In this document: positions 12,540-26,400 of the stretch, piece by piece
Layout: each line of letters starts with the position of its first letter
Numbering within the stretch: the first letter of the stretch is position 1
Origin: Temnothorax longispinosus
Taxonomy: Eukaryota > Arthropoda > Insecta > Hymenoptera > Formicidae
DNA length: 64,000 bases
Reading direction: 5' to 3'
Assembly (NCBI RefSeq): GCF_030848805.1
Contig: NC_092367.1
Coordinates: 18,719,692 to 18,783,691 of the forward strand
Made by a program: the position numbers and the translations under genes
The notes under the pieces: model-generated
Told to the model about the DNA's origin: nothing
Databases searched by the model: none
The model's input: the letters and a program-made list of their open reading frames with translations, nothing else

Positions 12540-15500
12540 AAGACACCAAGATCAAAATGCGGCGCTTAAGAGTAAAGCGCATTAAAGAAATTTCTCGCAT
12601 TATTATAGCATCAGAATGTTCCCTGAATTATTTGCTCTCAAGATATCCAAGTCTCGAATTTTTTGCTCGCAAAATATTGAACCAATTTTTACCGTTTTTT
12701 ACGATGCAATTATAAATATTAACGTGATTGTGGAATACTGAAAAAAGTTAATAAAAGTAAAATAAAAACAATTGTTAATTCGTATAGAATCGCAATTTTA
12801 AAAAATAGATTTGGAATTATAAAATGGGGAAGCGATATTGATTATTCTGAATTATTTGATATCTGCTGGTATCAATCACCAGCAGGAAACCGATTTTGAT
12901 TTGGGTTTATTTTTATTTTTCAAAACAATTCACGCAGAGTTATGGTTTTGTCTATGCAAGTAATAATATTTGTACTCGCTCATGCGTGAAATGAGTAACA
13001 CTGGGATAGTTCAACAATGGTATAGTCAATGGATTACGCATGAAGCTCTTGCCTCCCGTAATACAGACAATCAGGGATGCCATATGCAGAACGTATGATA
13101 TCTCAGGAATTTTAGTTGGCGAAATATTCTCCTTCCCTCGTTCCCCGTCTAAATATTCCTCCGAATTCTATCATACGTATTGTGTTTCGCTGTACAATAT
13201 TTGCTTTATCACATGTACGTATGTCGATAATCAATCTTGGATAGCGTTAACTAACTTCGGATTGGCAATTCGCTATCTATATCGCCGAGTTCTATTCTCG
13301 CTTCAATGGAAAAGGGAAATTGAGTTAGTCAGAATTAGATAGCTGAAACACGTTGATTCAATTAGGTCGTAGCAGAGAAAAATAATGGGATAATTTACTA
13401 TAATTGACTTTTGCGTTTTTCAGAGAAAATTTTTCATTTTGTCTTCTTCATATAATCAGAATTGATTTCGAGTTTCGAGTCTTACGCACGAGCACGCGTC
13501 TCTGAATGAAATCATTGAGAAATTCCGCAGAGGATCGTTAGAATCGCGAATCGCGTGCCACTCGAGAGATTGACGATTATTGTTTTTCGGCGAGAGAAGC
13601 AACTCTCTTTCTTTCATTTCCCGAAAAGTCTCGTCGATGGTATGCCATATGCCTGTACCTCGTCGACCTGTTGTCGAAGGCCAAGCACAAAACGGTCGCG
13701 CCGTCGCCATTTCCGGGTCAAAGTTCAATGAACGTACTCTACGTCCCGTACACCGCGACGTTCATGGCGCGCGGGGGTGGCTGGCACATACGTGCACGCA
13801 AATGCATACGTGGCGGTAAAGGAAACACACGCACGTTTCACAGCGGGTCCGTATATGCAAATCTCAGAATAGATCAAAGGATTGTCTCTAATGTGCATCG
13901 TGTGTCGACTTTGCGGTATAAAGCAATTAAAGTATTTTTCGATCATGTGTCTTGCTTAATACCATTCTCTTGTGTAAACATTTAATTTTTTACTTTTTTG
14001 TATCGTGTTAAATTAATCGTGTGGCGTTTGATTTTTCTTTTTTGTATCTTTAAAATATGTTTTAAGGTGGTATATAAATAAGGGATTAATTAGAAAATGT
14101 ATTATACAAACACATTTAATACGTTTTGCATATGAAAATAATATGCAGTTACAAATACATAAGAAAATATTTTTAAATAAAGCAGAATAAAATCATGAAA
14201 ATTAGTCCTAATTTCTGGATATTTTTTGCAAAATATTTGCTTTGAATAATGAAGGTTAATGGCCGATTAGTTTTGTATCCTCGAGGATGCTCAGCGTGCG
14301 TCATGAGCCTTACGTCATTGGCCAGGGTGTAGGTAGGTCGGCGAACTGCGACCTGGATTCGATGGATGGATGGATTCCACGCATTATCTAACGACCGCGA
14401 GGCAATTCGGTATTCATCGATCCAGAACGCGTAGCAAGCGTATATATCGACCTATCGGCTTCATCCTTTCGCAAGCTTTATAACGCGCAATGTAACTCAG
14501 TATAAAATAAGCGGTTCGCGGCTTTCATCTTCCTCTTGGTGAACTTTTCTATAAAATCCGTAAAAGTCAAAAGAGCGCAGATTCCATTGACTGGATCTCT
14601 ACAGCTGCGCAATTTCTATTTATTTTTATTCTTTTGTTTCGCAATTTTTCATTCTTACAATTTTTTTACAATTTTATTTTTCGTCGAACAATTTGTAAAA
14701 TGTTTTGTGAAATTTAGAAAAGTTTAGAGATGCCAAAATACGTAATGGAATCGTTATTCTCTATCAGACAGAAAGAATTGATATATTAAAATTAATATAG
14801 CTTGCCAAGTATGAAAAACTTTGAAAAGGACAGTTAACTTGTAGCGTTTGTGAAATCGAGAGAAATTACCGATGAAATAAAAAACGAGGCGTATCTTTGA
14901 TTGTTTATTTTAATATGAGTACATTTTTAAAATAAGATGAAAATTGAACATTGTGCTAGAGAATTAATTACTACTTGCACTTTACGGAAGCAATCGCTTC
15001 TATTCAATCATCGGAGGTTGAAAGGAACGAAGAATCGAGTGGCGCCTCGCTGACCGGCTTTACTACGAGGTGAATGAAAGGAAGGCGTATATCTCTTCGC
15101 ACTGTCCGTTATTTCCGCGCTTTTCCTTGCCATTCAATGTCAGTGGTTCAACCGGTTATTTCCGAGCGAGGCAACAATGAATTGCGGAGGGCGGCGGCAT
15201 CGTCCGCCCGTTGCGCGATCAAACGTGGTTCGCAGCTACGAGAGATACGCGGATTATGCCGATTCAATTGCAGTTTAATTTATAAAAGACCGGCCTGCTG
15301 AAACGCTCGCAATCTCAGTGTTGGCTTCCATTCATTAATTGGTCCCTCTTGAAAATTTCTTTGATCAGCTCCGGACCGAAACGAACAAAAATTGAAATTT
15401 AGATTATCACGCGCGATCGTAAAGATATCGTGAAGTAGCGTTATTTTACGTGACTTATTCTTATTGAATGATATGAGTTTAAATTTTTATTAAGTATTAA

Positions 15501-18500
15501 AAATGCGTTAAAAGTTGATTAAATTGAAAGTAGACAGATAGCCTTCTGGAAAATATTGAATAATTATTAATCTTGTACTGTATACATATATAGGAGTAGA
15601 AGTATATTTTATATTTTTATAGTATGGAATACGATTAATGTTAGATATATTCCGAGTGGTGGTTTATAAAATTAACATGAGAAAGAAAAAGAGATAGCTC
15701 AACGATCCTAAATTGGCACATCGTAACCTATATAGTCGAATGTTTATCTCACTTCAATTTCTGCGATATTAATATAAACGCTTCACATGCTTTATAAAAC
15801 ATATGTTTGAAAATATCAATTGGTTAGTCTACATTTATCTGAGTCGTTATCTAAAACGATTTATAAGTGTTAGTCTCCTTTTGGTTTCAAGTTTAAGCCT
15901 ATCGATTAGATGATTGGTTTTCCCATTTTAACTTGTAAGAAAGTCAAAGTATCCAGCCCCGAGGACGTTTTCGACCTTACGCTGTTAAATCCAGCAAATC
16001 GTAGTGAGCCGCGTCACATTCTCACGATGTAAATCACCGTTTCTACTCTTGATTCACTCCGGACTGCCTTTCGAAGGATAAACCTGCGCATTTCTCCCGC
16101 GTTGCATACTGAATAGAATTCGGCAGCGAATAGGGCCGAGTTCGAGCCGCGATAATTTATGTTCTTTTTCTCACGTTTTCTTTATCCGCATAATTCTCTT
16201 TAAATCACGTAGGTCTTTCATTATAGTACTTTTATTGCTTTGACAACCTTTTTTTATTTGTCTAATTAACGCAATTTTTCTCAATGCCTTTGACTTTGAT
16301 CGTACGAGTAATTTGATTGAATAACTGATTACCTTCATTAAATATGGATGATTGTGTATATACCCAGGTTTATTGTTTTTCCTTCGCGAAGTATATAAAG
16401 ATTTACATGTCGCAATTTATTGTCTTTAATATCATACTGTCATACAGATATCGATCGTTAGGCAGTTAACCATTTTTTATTCGCTTTATCATTTTGAACA
16501 TCAATCTTTTTTTTTCTCGACAAGGAAGGATGAGCAGTTGAAAACTGACCGCTTGGTCAATGCCGGTATTTATCTGATTCTTTTCCACATCGATGGAACT
16601 TAATAGCTTTTCCACATTTTACCCGTGATGCCTGTAGATTCGTGCACCATCGTCCTTTTCTAAGGCAGAGGAGCTACAGTGAATATCCCAGTCGTTTATC
16701 CGTGCGATCGATCCGTTTGCATGAGTCTACATTTATACGTATTTTTTCGCGCGCGAACTCTATCGATCGATGAATGATGCCAATCGTTTTCTCGTAATAT
16801 CCTATTTTATACAACTTTATGAGAGAAATGCGCGTTTTCTTATTTATCACCGCACTTTGCTATAAGTTACTTTTAGATACTCTGAATTGTCAAGCTTTTT
16901 TCTACACATTATTTTTTAGTATTTTTTCTTACTGTTAAAAAAGAAAAAAAAGATCCAAAATTATGAAAAATTTATAAATAATAGGTGGCTGGCTAGACTT
17001 GGAAATGTATATAGTTTAATTATTTGTGCATACGTGCCATTATAAAATTATCTTACCGCAACCTACAGAACGGTGACAATGGATGTCGTTTATTTACAAT
17101 CTCTCTTTTGGTTGCAAATTTGATAATCCGTTATGTTTATGCTTTTCTAACTTGTTATATAAAAACAGGAAATCCAACTTACACAATATTTTACAATAAA
17201 GCTGCCGTGAGTAAATTTTGCGGTATTATTCCTGTGAAACACACAGTGCACAGTATCGCACATATGCGAAATTTTGGTGCGCCAATATGAGTAAAATAAA
17301 AAGCGATGCTAGAAACGTCGTAGAGATAGAAAAATTATTCCGCTAACATCTCACGACCAAGATCGTGGTTATAGTTTTATATTGACGTGACACGTTAAGA
17401 CAGAGAAACATGATTTATAAGATTTACTTGAAATACGATATTTCATAAAACGAGAACGAAGTTTATAAATTATGGAATTTCTGTAGCCCCATTTAAAATC
17501 TCTCTCATATTTTTAAATTGATGGCATCTTGCATCTGTTATTTCATTGTTCATTATTTTGTTCATCTTATATCTTATTGTCAACTTTATTTTCCACTGTA
17601 AACTTTATATGTTGTAAATTGAGAGCTTGGGGTATTAACAAAGCAGCGGACATTCCTTTAATTGCGAGTTGCACAAACTGTCATTCTTGCAGCGAGCGTA
17701 ATTGCAGGAATGAAATTGCATCTGGCTGGCAGTCGTAATGTACTTATGTAAATTTTGTTGACTCGATCTACGGCGCGAGCTCAAAGAAAAATAGAAAATT
17801 ACGCTAAATTAACGCGTAGTTTGTTAATAAGCGCGCGACAGAGCGCGTTTCTCCACAAAATAGTGTACCTAAATTAAATTCGAAGTAAATCACAATTTTA
17901 TGTTAAATTGGTATCGTTTCCGTGCGGAGAACTTTGGGACTTCGGAAGTGAGATCGCGATGCATGTTAATTTCAAAAACTTATTATGTGACGTTGTATAT
18001 GTAACTGGTTAGTTCTATGTTGGTACGTTCCGAGAGTAATCAAGTATACATATTTCGTGTCCGAATATAATTGTGGTGCTTATATCATCATCAAGGAACA
18101 TAAAAATCAAACAATTATACAATCCATTTAGCGAGAGACTAAAGATATTGGAAGTTCATTATCTTTGATAAGATAAAACATGTAATAGAATATGACATAT
18201 TTATTTTTATTTCGTGTTATTCTCATAAAAAAAATAATCCTTTTTCAATAAAATGACAGTAAGATCCAAGAAAAGAATAAAATAAAACATACAATTGATA
18301 TCTAATTCAGTTGTATCAATTTAAATAAAAGATGACAGTTGTAACAAGAAAAAAACGAAAGGATTAATCATGTCTATTTCAGAGATAAATTGAAATATTT
18401 TGTTTCTTTTTTTTATCGATCTCTTCGATAATCTAAATTTAATTCAAATTTTATCTTGAGACAAAAGAATGGATGATTTATTACGATAAATTATTATACA

Positions 18501-21500
18501 AACTTGTATCATTATCACGAAATTGTATTATCGAAAATGCTCATTAATCTTAACGCGTTTAGTAAAAACTGATTATATATCTACCAATGAGAACCAATTA
18601 AACGATGAAATTGCGTACTGGTAACATCCTATACAGACAATTGCGTTATTAAGCAAATTACACTGATTGGATTTTGCATCAAAAATATTATCAAAATTTA
18701 TACCTTAATTAATACTGTTTCTATTCATTACTTCTCTGTAACGTTGATATTATTATGCGATAATTTATCGCGATTACAACGTTCTCTTTTTATTTTAATA
18801 CATCACACTACAGTTATAATTTAATTAAGGGGCAAAATTAAATCCGTTTTGTATCGCTACTAAATCTATAATCATATTTAAGTGACTGTATATTAATTCT
18901 GCAACGCATTTTTAAGAAGATACTATTTATGAAAGAAGAACTATAGAGAAATTACAATGTATAACATGTACTATAGTTCGTTGGCTTCGAGTAAATTCAT
19001 AATATGAAGTAAAAATCTGCGAACAATGGGATATCACTTTTTCATTGCTTGTGTTTGCCCTTGGTTATTGATTTCCTTCGCATAAAGTTCGTAACTGGAG
19101 GAGCACTTCTTAAATTCTGCTTTCTTATATTGAAAATCCAATAAAATTCTTAATGGGGTCGCAATAACGCACTATATTACTGTCGTTGTGCTCGATGCAA
19201 CTCTGACCTGCAACTACAAATAGAAGATATTTTCCGCGTTATAATCGCGATAATTTAAGATACATACATTCGTCAATATTACAGACGTGAATATAAATAT
19301 ACGTATGTATTTATTCCTTTCGTTATCGGATAAATTCTTAATATTTGCTCTCAATTTTTTATTGGATTTTGGGAGACAAAAAAAGCGTTTTATTTCTTTA
19401 AGATACGTAAATATATATTATTACAAACGTATCCAATTTTGCCGAAACGTGTAGGAAATTAGTGTAAGCAAGTTTTATTACGAAATTTATTTCACTAAAC
19501 CTTACATAAATCTCGCAAGATATATAATCCTTTTTATTCCTGTTCAATATTTTTTTTCCACTTCTTCTATTTATTAATTGACCGAATTTGACGTATAAAT
19601 AATTTCGAAGTAGGCATAACGCATGCAATTCCTTCAGAATCAAGTTACTTTAACTTTCTAATGGCAGCAACCTGTCAGAGGGGCGCGCAGTAGTGAAGGT
19701 CCGCGTTTAGTCAGACCTGACGGTCGTCGATGTTAATAGCGTAGACTTCGCGTGCAATCTCGCATCGCAATCTTCCTGTCTGCTAAGGAAATGGTTTCCT
19801 ATTCTTCACATGTGTGCGTCCAAATTGCACGTCTACTTCACAATCCAACCGGCTTATTAGTCAGATGTTGGCCCCTATAGATAAAACACTGCAAAATTTC
19901 CCGTTATACGACAGTATCGAATATTTTGCTCTTCTCGATACACTGATAATAATTTGTTATAAATTCACATTTGACATTGTTTGGCCAGCTGTACATATTC
20001 TCCTTTTGGCGCGAGATCATTAGCAGCGCAGGAAGCGAATGATTGGACGAAATTTGATCTCATGCAATTTGTCGTCGTGCTTATGAAACAATATCCACTA
20101 ATTTAGCGGACGTATAACTGACACGCCGAATTTCCATATGGTTCTTGAATTGTTACCGGTTGCGCTTGGAAAATCACGGAATCGAAATGCGTGTATAAAC
20201 TATACGGGATTAATTAACGCCATGTAAACGAGAAGCAACGGCCAACGGTCACGTATTTGCCGAGCTCGCATCCGCGACACAACCCGATCTCGTTTCCCAT
20301 CCAGCACGTATCACATCGATCCCCCGTCCGCGTTCCCCTCTGTGGATACCGCAGGTTCCGCTAATGTGTCGTGACGAACAATTGGAAGCAAGAATAACCG
20401 GTGATAGCAAAGATAATTAGTATAGCCGAGTAATCCACGGCAAAACGCGAAACTCACGTTTCCACGCTTAATCCCGACGCCCATGCTGCATTTGCACGTC
20501 TGCGGCTTCTCTCGTAATAAAAATGTGACAGCGCTATACGTAGCCTGTCGCGATATACAAATTTCATTTACGTTTTTCATTTCATTTGTATGGTTAATCT
20601 CCTCGACCACAAATTCCGCCATTTAGCGGAATGTATAAAAGAGTGCTAACATTTCTTTAGTTCGTATTTTTTTTTACACGAATTACTAAATTTCGTGCTT
20701 GCAATCAATTCGGCCGTTTCTTACGAAGTAACTTCGTGTTTTCTAGTATAGGTTTTATGATATGAAGAATTATGCAGAGACGGGGCGACGAAATCAGTGA
20801 ACATGTACGTAATAGAAAGTGACGCAGAAATTTGAACGCTGTCGCCGTATTTATATTCGGAGTTGCGACATTATGCATGCGAAATGAGCGTAATTTACGT
20901 CCAACTTTGTAATGCATGATTTAATCGGGCATATTTTTCAACGCAAAAGCCGCCAGAAACATTGCTACCACGGCAAAGTGTATTGCGCGCGAGAATATTT
21001 ATCAATTAATAAAAGCGTGTTGCGCGTACCTCGTTCGGTTTGCCGTCGTTCGATTCCGTAGATTAACGACATTAATAAGCGATTCCGTATTTTATCCGCG
21101 AAAACTTATGGTAATATTAATGCGTGCATTAATCATGCGTCGCGCTCGAGAGAAATCCACGGCTGAAATCCTGAAAGTTGGCGTACGGGTGTTGACACGA
21201 ACGGCAGGCGCACATGTGTTAGGTTTTGCATAAGCTTTAATAAAGCTGCGAGGAATAAATGCAATCGGAAATAACATATTTCACTTGGTTTACCGAACGT
21301 ACGACATATGGTGCTTTAACGAATATTGAGTTACATAATTACGGATAATGGAGCATATGGTGCTTTTTGAAACACATGCATCAATTATTATCAGCAAGAA
21401 TTATGGATTAAATATTTCGATGTTAAAACTGTCGTTTTATTTCTTTCGTAAAAAGGCAGTCAACGTTTAAGGGACAAGAACCTAGAAAAAGAAGGGAAAA

Positions 21501-22410
21501 GGGTCATCGAAACTTTAAATCAGCTAATTTCAGTTGGAGTTGCCCGAGCAAAGTAATATTAAACTATAAAGCAGACATATTCATGAGCATGTATTATATC
21601 TGACAGAAATTTATATTCGCGTTGGCACAAACTTGCATCGCGCGCACACGTGCAGTGGTCGTTAATGACGAATTATGGTTTTTTTCCATTAAGACAGAAT
21701 TTGCGGATACGTGAAGAAATCGCGATCTGAACGACCTAGTTTTTAAAGCCGTTATCATTACGTGTTGTTATCTGTTTTTCTGTTTATAATTTTGCATTAA
21801 GAGAATGGGCGGCGATAAACCAGCATATTACGAAATTGTATTGGGAAATGACAGGGAATAATTGATCCGTGATACAAAGATAGACAATCTTATCGTAATT
21901 TCGCACGCAACGGCGAAACTACGATGGTATGCCGTACGTATCGTCGAGCGAAGCTTGACTGATTTCCGGCCGCGATTGCCTAGTTCTGACGAGGTCGAGG
22001 TGATAGAAATACAATCGCCATGAGAAAGAGGCATCAAATATTAACCTCGATGATGTAATAAAAAATTTATATTGTCCTTTATCTTGGTTTATTTTTAATT
22101 AAATGATTAAGTTAATCTTAAAATAGTATATAATTATTATTTAAAACATTTAAACAGAAATATTTTTATAGCCCGATACGTATATAATAAAATCTCGATG
22201 AAACTACCAATCTCGACACATATAATTAATTAATTTCTGCTCAGACTTATATATTGACTTAATTAATACTTAAAGTTTTAATTAAATGAATTAATATCTA
22301 AAGCTTGCTAATGGAAGGAGATATATCATGCAATACGTAGGATAATTTTCTTCTTTCTACCGCCAATTTGTAGGACGATATTAAATCTTATAATAGTAAA
22401 ATAATGAAAG
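12540..22410. other. Non-coding intron stretch
   Basis: No gene is recognised. Small features are a perfect hairpin at 12863-12885, a GATG run at about 14361-14374, and a 13-bp direct repeat CATATGGTGCTTT (21305-21317 and 21354-21366). Reading frames are all short. GC-richer patches at 13.6-13.8 and 15.0-15.3 kb carry frames in several phases but no family resemblance. Confidence 0.5.
12863..12885. repeat. Perfect short inverted repeat
   Basis: CTGCTGGT (12863-12870) and ACCAGCAG (12878-12885) are perfect complements around a 7-base loop. The stem is too short for a microRNA precursor on its own. It lies just beyond the tandem repeat. Confidence 0.7.
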
Positions 22411-22413
22411 CAT

Positions 22414-22450
22414 GCCGTTTATCACGATAGACGCCGTTTATCACGATAGA
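22414..22450. repeat. 19-bp tandem duplication
   Basis: GCCGTTTATCACGATAGAC (22414-22432) is repeated head to tail at 22433-22450, differing only at the end. It looks like a recent local duplication, since the copies are nearly identical. Confidence 0.9.
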
Positions 22451-22979
22451 TTTAATCCAATCCAGAGCAGAGAAGAGAGTGTTAATTTGGCTACATGAGC
22501 AAGTCGATGCATCACAGATAGAATCTAATATTTCTACAAAGGTCAACCAGCTGCAATTAGTTGAAAATAGGTATTTTTTTCGCGAAAGGATGGTTTTTGA
22601 CTATTTGACTGCTGATTTCTTACAAAAGTGCCACAACTTATCAGAACAGTTGCCAACTTATCTACTCTCTTGTCCATCATCGCGCTATAAAGGACTAAGT
22701 AATCCTTCATTGCTTAATTCCCACCTCTTCCAGCGTATATTCGTCTCCCATCTTATACTGCCACGTCGATTGATGTAACAAACACTAACAACAAACGATT
22801 CGGGACTTTGACGTCTCGTCCGTCGCTCGTCATGCCTCATTCGCGTTTCGGTCACTCTACAGCAACGATCAACGACTGCCCGCGATCCTCGATTCATCGA
22901 GCATCACGTACGATTCATACGTGCGATCGGCGAACCGTTAGCCTCCGCCGATCGTTGTCCATTGTTCCATGGTAGTGCG

Positions 22980-23300
22980 CGTCGCGGCGTCCTCATCGAG
23001 CCGCGCCTGAAAAAGCGAGCGGGAGCGCGTTGTCGTCGTTAGTGCGCGATGTGCCGCCGGTTAGACATTTCCGGTTTCGCGATCTCGATCGTTCGCTGCG
23101 CCCGTGAGGCTCGTCGATCGTGGGGAATACCGCCGGCGAGCTTCTCGCCGCCGCTGCCACCACCGTCATCGTCGTCGTCGTGGACGTCGTGGATCAGGGC
23201 CCCGATTCTCAGGCCCCTCGGATCGGTCGCGCTGCGCTCCTCTCCGTGCCGCTTCGCGAGCTGAGGGCAGGCCGGAGAATCCTGGGCGACAGCCGCACCG
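22980..23300. other. GC-rich island with GTC/CGT triplet runs
   Basis: Strongly GC-rich, CpG-dense sequence with runs of CGT/GTC triplets around 23165-23195. Because stop codons are rare here, three or more frames stay open on both strands, including a - strand frame with a DDDDD run; none looks like a known protein. An island of this sort inside a long insect intron is a plausible alternative promoter or a diverged 5' untranslated region. Confidence 0.4.
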
Positions 23301-23315
23301 ATGATGGGATTTATT

Positions 23316-23436
23316 ATGGGCTGCACGTGTTTCAAAGGTACCAGCCTGTCGCATCTGTTTCAAGGTCGGTACCGTTTGAGGTTGAGCTCCCACGAAAATG
23401 CACCTGAGTCGAAAGCCTCCTCAGTGGCTGCACGAT
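23316..23436 (+). CDS. Speculative alternative first coding exon, MGCTC start
   Basis: ATG at 23316 has A at -3 and G at +4, a good insect start context, and follows the GC-rich island. The first residues MGCTCFKG would fit an N-terminal lipid-anchor signal: glycine 2 for myristoylation after Met removal, and cysteines 3 and 5 for palmitoylation. In-frame ATGs also lie at 23301 and 23304. The frame stays open to a GTATGT donor at 23437-23442, giving 40 codons plus one base. Weaker donors lie at 23338 and 23365. I do not recognise the peptide, and the frame could be chance. Orientation agrees with the host intron. Confidence 0.15.
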
Positions 23437-23442
23437 GTATGT

Positions 23443-26400
23443 GTGCGTGTGTATGCGGCTGTGTACGCACATGTATAAGCACGCGGTTTCAATTGATTGA
23501 TAAAGTGCCCGGAAATGGAGATATAACTATTTCGGAGATAACATTTTGCAGTATCTATAGTTTTGAGAAGAACTACGTTATTAATTAACATTAAATATTA
23601 AAGGAACATACTTTATTTTTTATTTAGCTTTTTAATTTTATTAAAAAATACAAGATTAAAAACCATCCTCTGTTTTTTTAATTAAATTATAAAGCTTTGA
23701 AAAAGTATGAAAGTTTTAACATTTATTTTAGCTGCTGATTACTCTAGGTTGAGCATTCCTATTTAATTCACAGACAGAATAAATATTTTGAATCTTTCCA
23801 CTAGATTTTATTCCATGTTTTAAAGAAATATTGATAATACAAATAATGTGAGTTTATATTAAAAGTTCTATTAAAAATACAAATAATTCATTAGTTAGCT
23901 ACGTATATGTTATTGCAAAATAATATCTCTATGTCTCTGTTTCTATATGTGTTTTCGTTATTAAAATTCAACATTCCTACATTTACTTATATAATCGTTG
24001 ATACATCGTTGAGTCAAGTCTTACGTGCGCGAAACGGAGTAAGATTAAGCTCTATCTGGTCTAAAAAGATAAAAATGTATGCCCCATTATCTCACACGAC
24101 CGACAGGTTGTAAAGTGTTTATCACCGAGCAAATACGCGAAATATGGAGTTGTTAAATTCGACACACACACGAAACTCTCTGCAACTTGTGGTAGAAGTT
24201 TCTCTGTACATTAACTTGTCACTAATGACGAAGCTCGTTAGGCTATAATTACAGTCGGGTAGTGCCTTTTGCGCAACTTATTCCGTTGCCTCGGTTAAAA
24301 CATAGATATTGCTTATCGGGATCGATAATTGATACCGTGTCTCGACAAAATATCATATATGTACAAGTTCGTCGATTACATGCTGTCACTCGAGCGGATG
24401 GATGGGTGAGGAGCGGGTCGAAAATCAAATAGCGTTATTTTTCGCACTCTCTAAACGCAGACATGCGGGCATGTACACACGCACACGTACACGCAAGTGC
24501 ACGTGCATACGTATGATGCCCGGCATTGCGGAGTCGGAGTCGCGAGCCGAAACTATCAAGGCTCGTAATGGTCGCGCGTCTCGCGACGCGTAACTGTCAC
24601 TGCCACAAGGCACGCAGTTCGCATTCACATAGGATGCATATACATAGATGCGTACACGTGCACGCCTACATACGTATGAGCTCATCCTACGGTTCCGTTT
24701 TACTGTTATGCACTGTCCCGTATTTACCGACACGGATACAATATCGTTGCCGTTTCGTACTTCGTAGAACTCAACGAATCATGTCAGAGACACGCGTCGT
24801 ACGAGACGAGTAAGGTCGTACGCGAAAATTGTTTTCGCGTAATACCGCCACGTATATATCACGTGTTTCTTCTCTCGATGCACTTAACCCTTTAGCACCG
24901 GAAGTGCGCGGGTGGAGATTTACACGAGCTCCGTATTTGCAATTCAACGCGTCGCCATCGTAATGACATGAGTCCGCTCGTGGCGAAAAAGATAGAAAAG
25001 ATCTCCGCATACGCTTTTGTCTTTTTTCTTAATTCTGCTGCTAAATTATTACGATAATAAATAGCAAGCACTTTTGTAGAATAAGAGCCCTAACGTTGTT
25101 TATTCAGGATCTATAGACTAGAACTAGATTTGCTCAGATCTGCGTAATTAAATCGCGCAAATAAAAATAAATGTTACTAAAATGATATAAGTAAGTAAAA
25201 ATAACAATTAATTTTGGATTAGATCTGGCTTTCGCTAGAGGGGTTTGAAATTACTCGGGTATATCGAGAATTTTCTCGATTTTTGGACGTACACAATGCT
25301 CGCGTCACGAAGTGATGCTTTGGAGGGTCAATCGTTGACATCTTTATATTCTTCCGTCTAGTACAACGACGCCATTGATCACGCTGTCACGCAGGTGAAT
25401 GTATTTCGAAGGCGTATGAGAGTGCTTCGCGTGGAAAACAATGCCGCCGTACACGGTACGAAGACACCTCGTGTCCCTCACGCGTGTGACGTGTCGCGCG
25501 TAGGTATGTCGTCGTGCTCTCGTGCGTCTCCTTCGCGCGAGGCGCATAATAAGCAGCGAATCGTGCTGTCCGCGACGGTTTCCTTTGTAATCAAATTAGA
25601 CGCGTCGGCGTCGTCGAGGCGACTGCAACGCGTGTCGTCGCGAGCTAAGCGTTCCAGTAAAACGATGCTCCTCGTCGAGCATTAAGTTTCGAGAGCAGAT
25701 TCACTCGGGAGATTCACGTTCGCTTGAAATATTCACAAAAATCCAGATATATGCGAGAAACAAAAGATATTTCTTCGATAAAGAAACGCGTATTAATTAA
25801 TTATATAAGTGTGCAAGAGACGAAAGTTCAGTGAAATTAACTTCAAGAAATTATGGGTTGGAACTTTGAAAGTTGAAAATTATTAAACCGCAATCCATCG
25901 GTAACTTTTTAACTAAATAAAAATTTATTTCAGGTCTGTCATAAAGTTTACGGCTCAAAGGATATCCAACGATAATAATTGGGTTCTGTAACGTCTTTGG
26001 AAAGTTCAAACTTGCTTTGAAGTCGATTTTGTATAAGCGTTTTCTAGTGTCATGTCGACAACTCGAAAATCTTTTTCGCTCATTGCTCTATGTGTATTCG
26101 TACGAGTACACGAAGTAGGTAATTAGAATTGTGCGTTAATTTAATTTTACCAAGGTAAACTCATTGTACTGACATGAATATTTCCAAGTTTTCATGCTCC
26201 CATTCTTTCGAGTACCTTCCACTTGAGGTGCGATTCGGTTGAGAGTAAAATTACATACAAGAAACGCATGCTTGAAACGCATGAAAGCTTATTATCGCGC
26301 TGCTGTATAATTCAAAGGAGTAGAAGATGAAACATCTTTTGGAGGAAAAGAGAAAGAGAAAGGAAAAAGTAAATTTGGCGGTATTTCGTGTTAGCTTGTA

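Noticed and set aside
24885..24905. TTAACCCTTTAGCAC, piggyBac-like end (also a similar word near 1373)
   Set aside because: The two words are far apart and in the same orientation, with no paired end or transposase sequence.
25920..25940. TTTATTTCAG followed by GTCTGT
   Set aside because: The acceptor half is fair, but GTCTGT has C at +3 and is a poor donor, so recursive splicing is unlikely.
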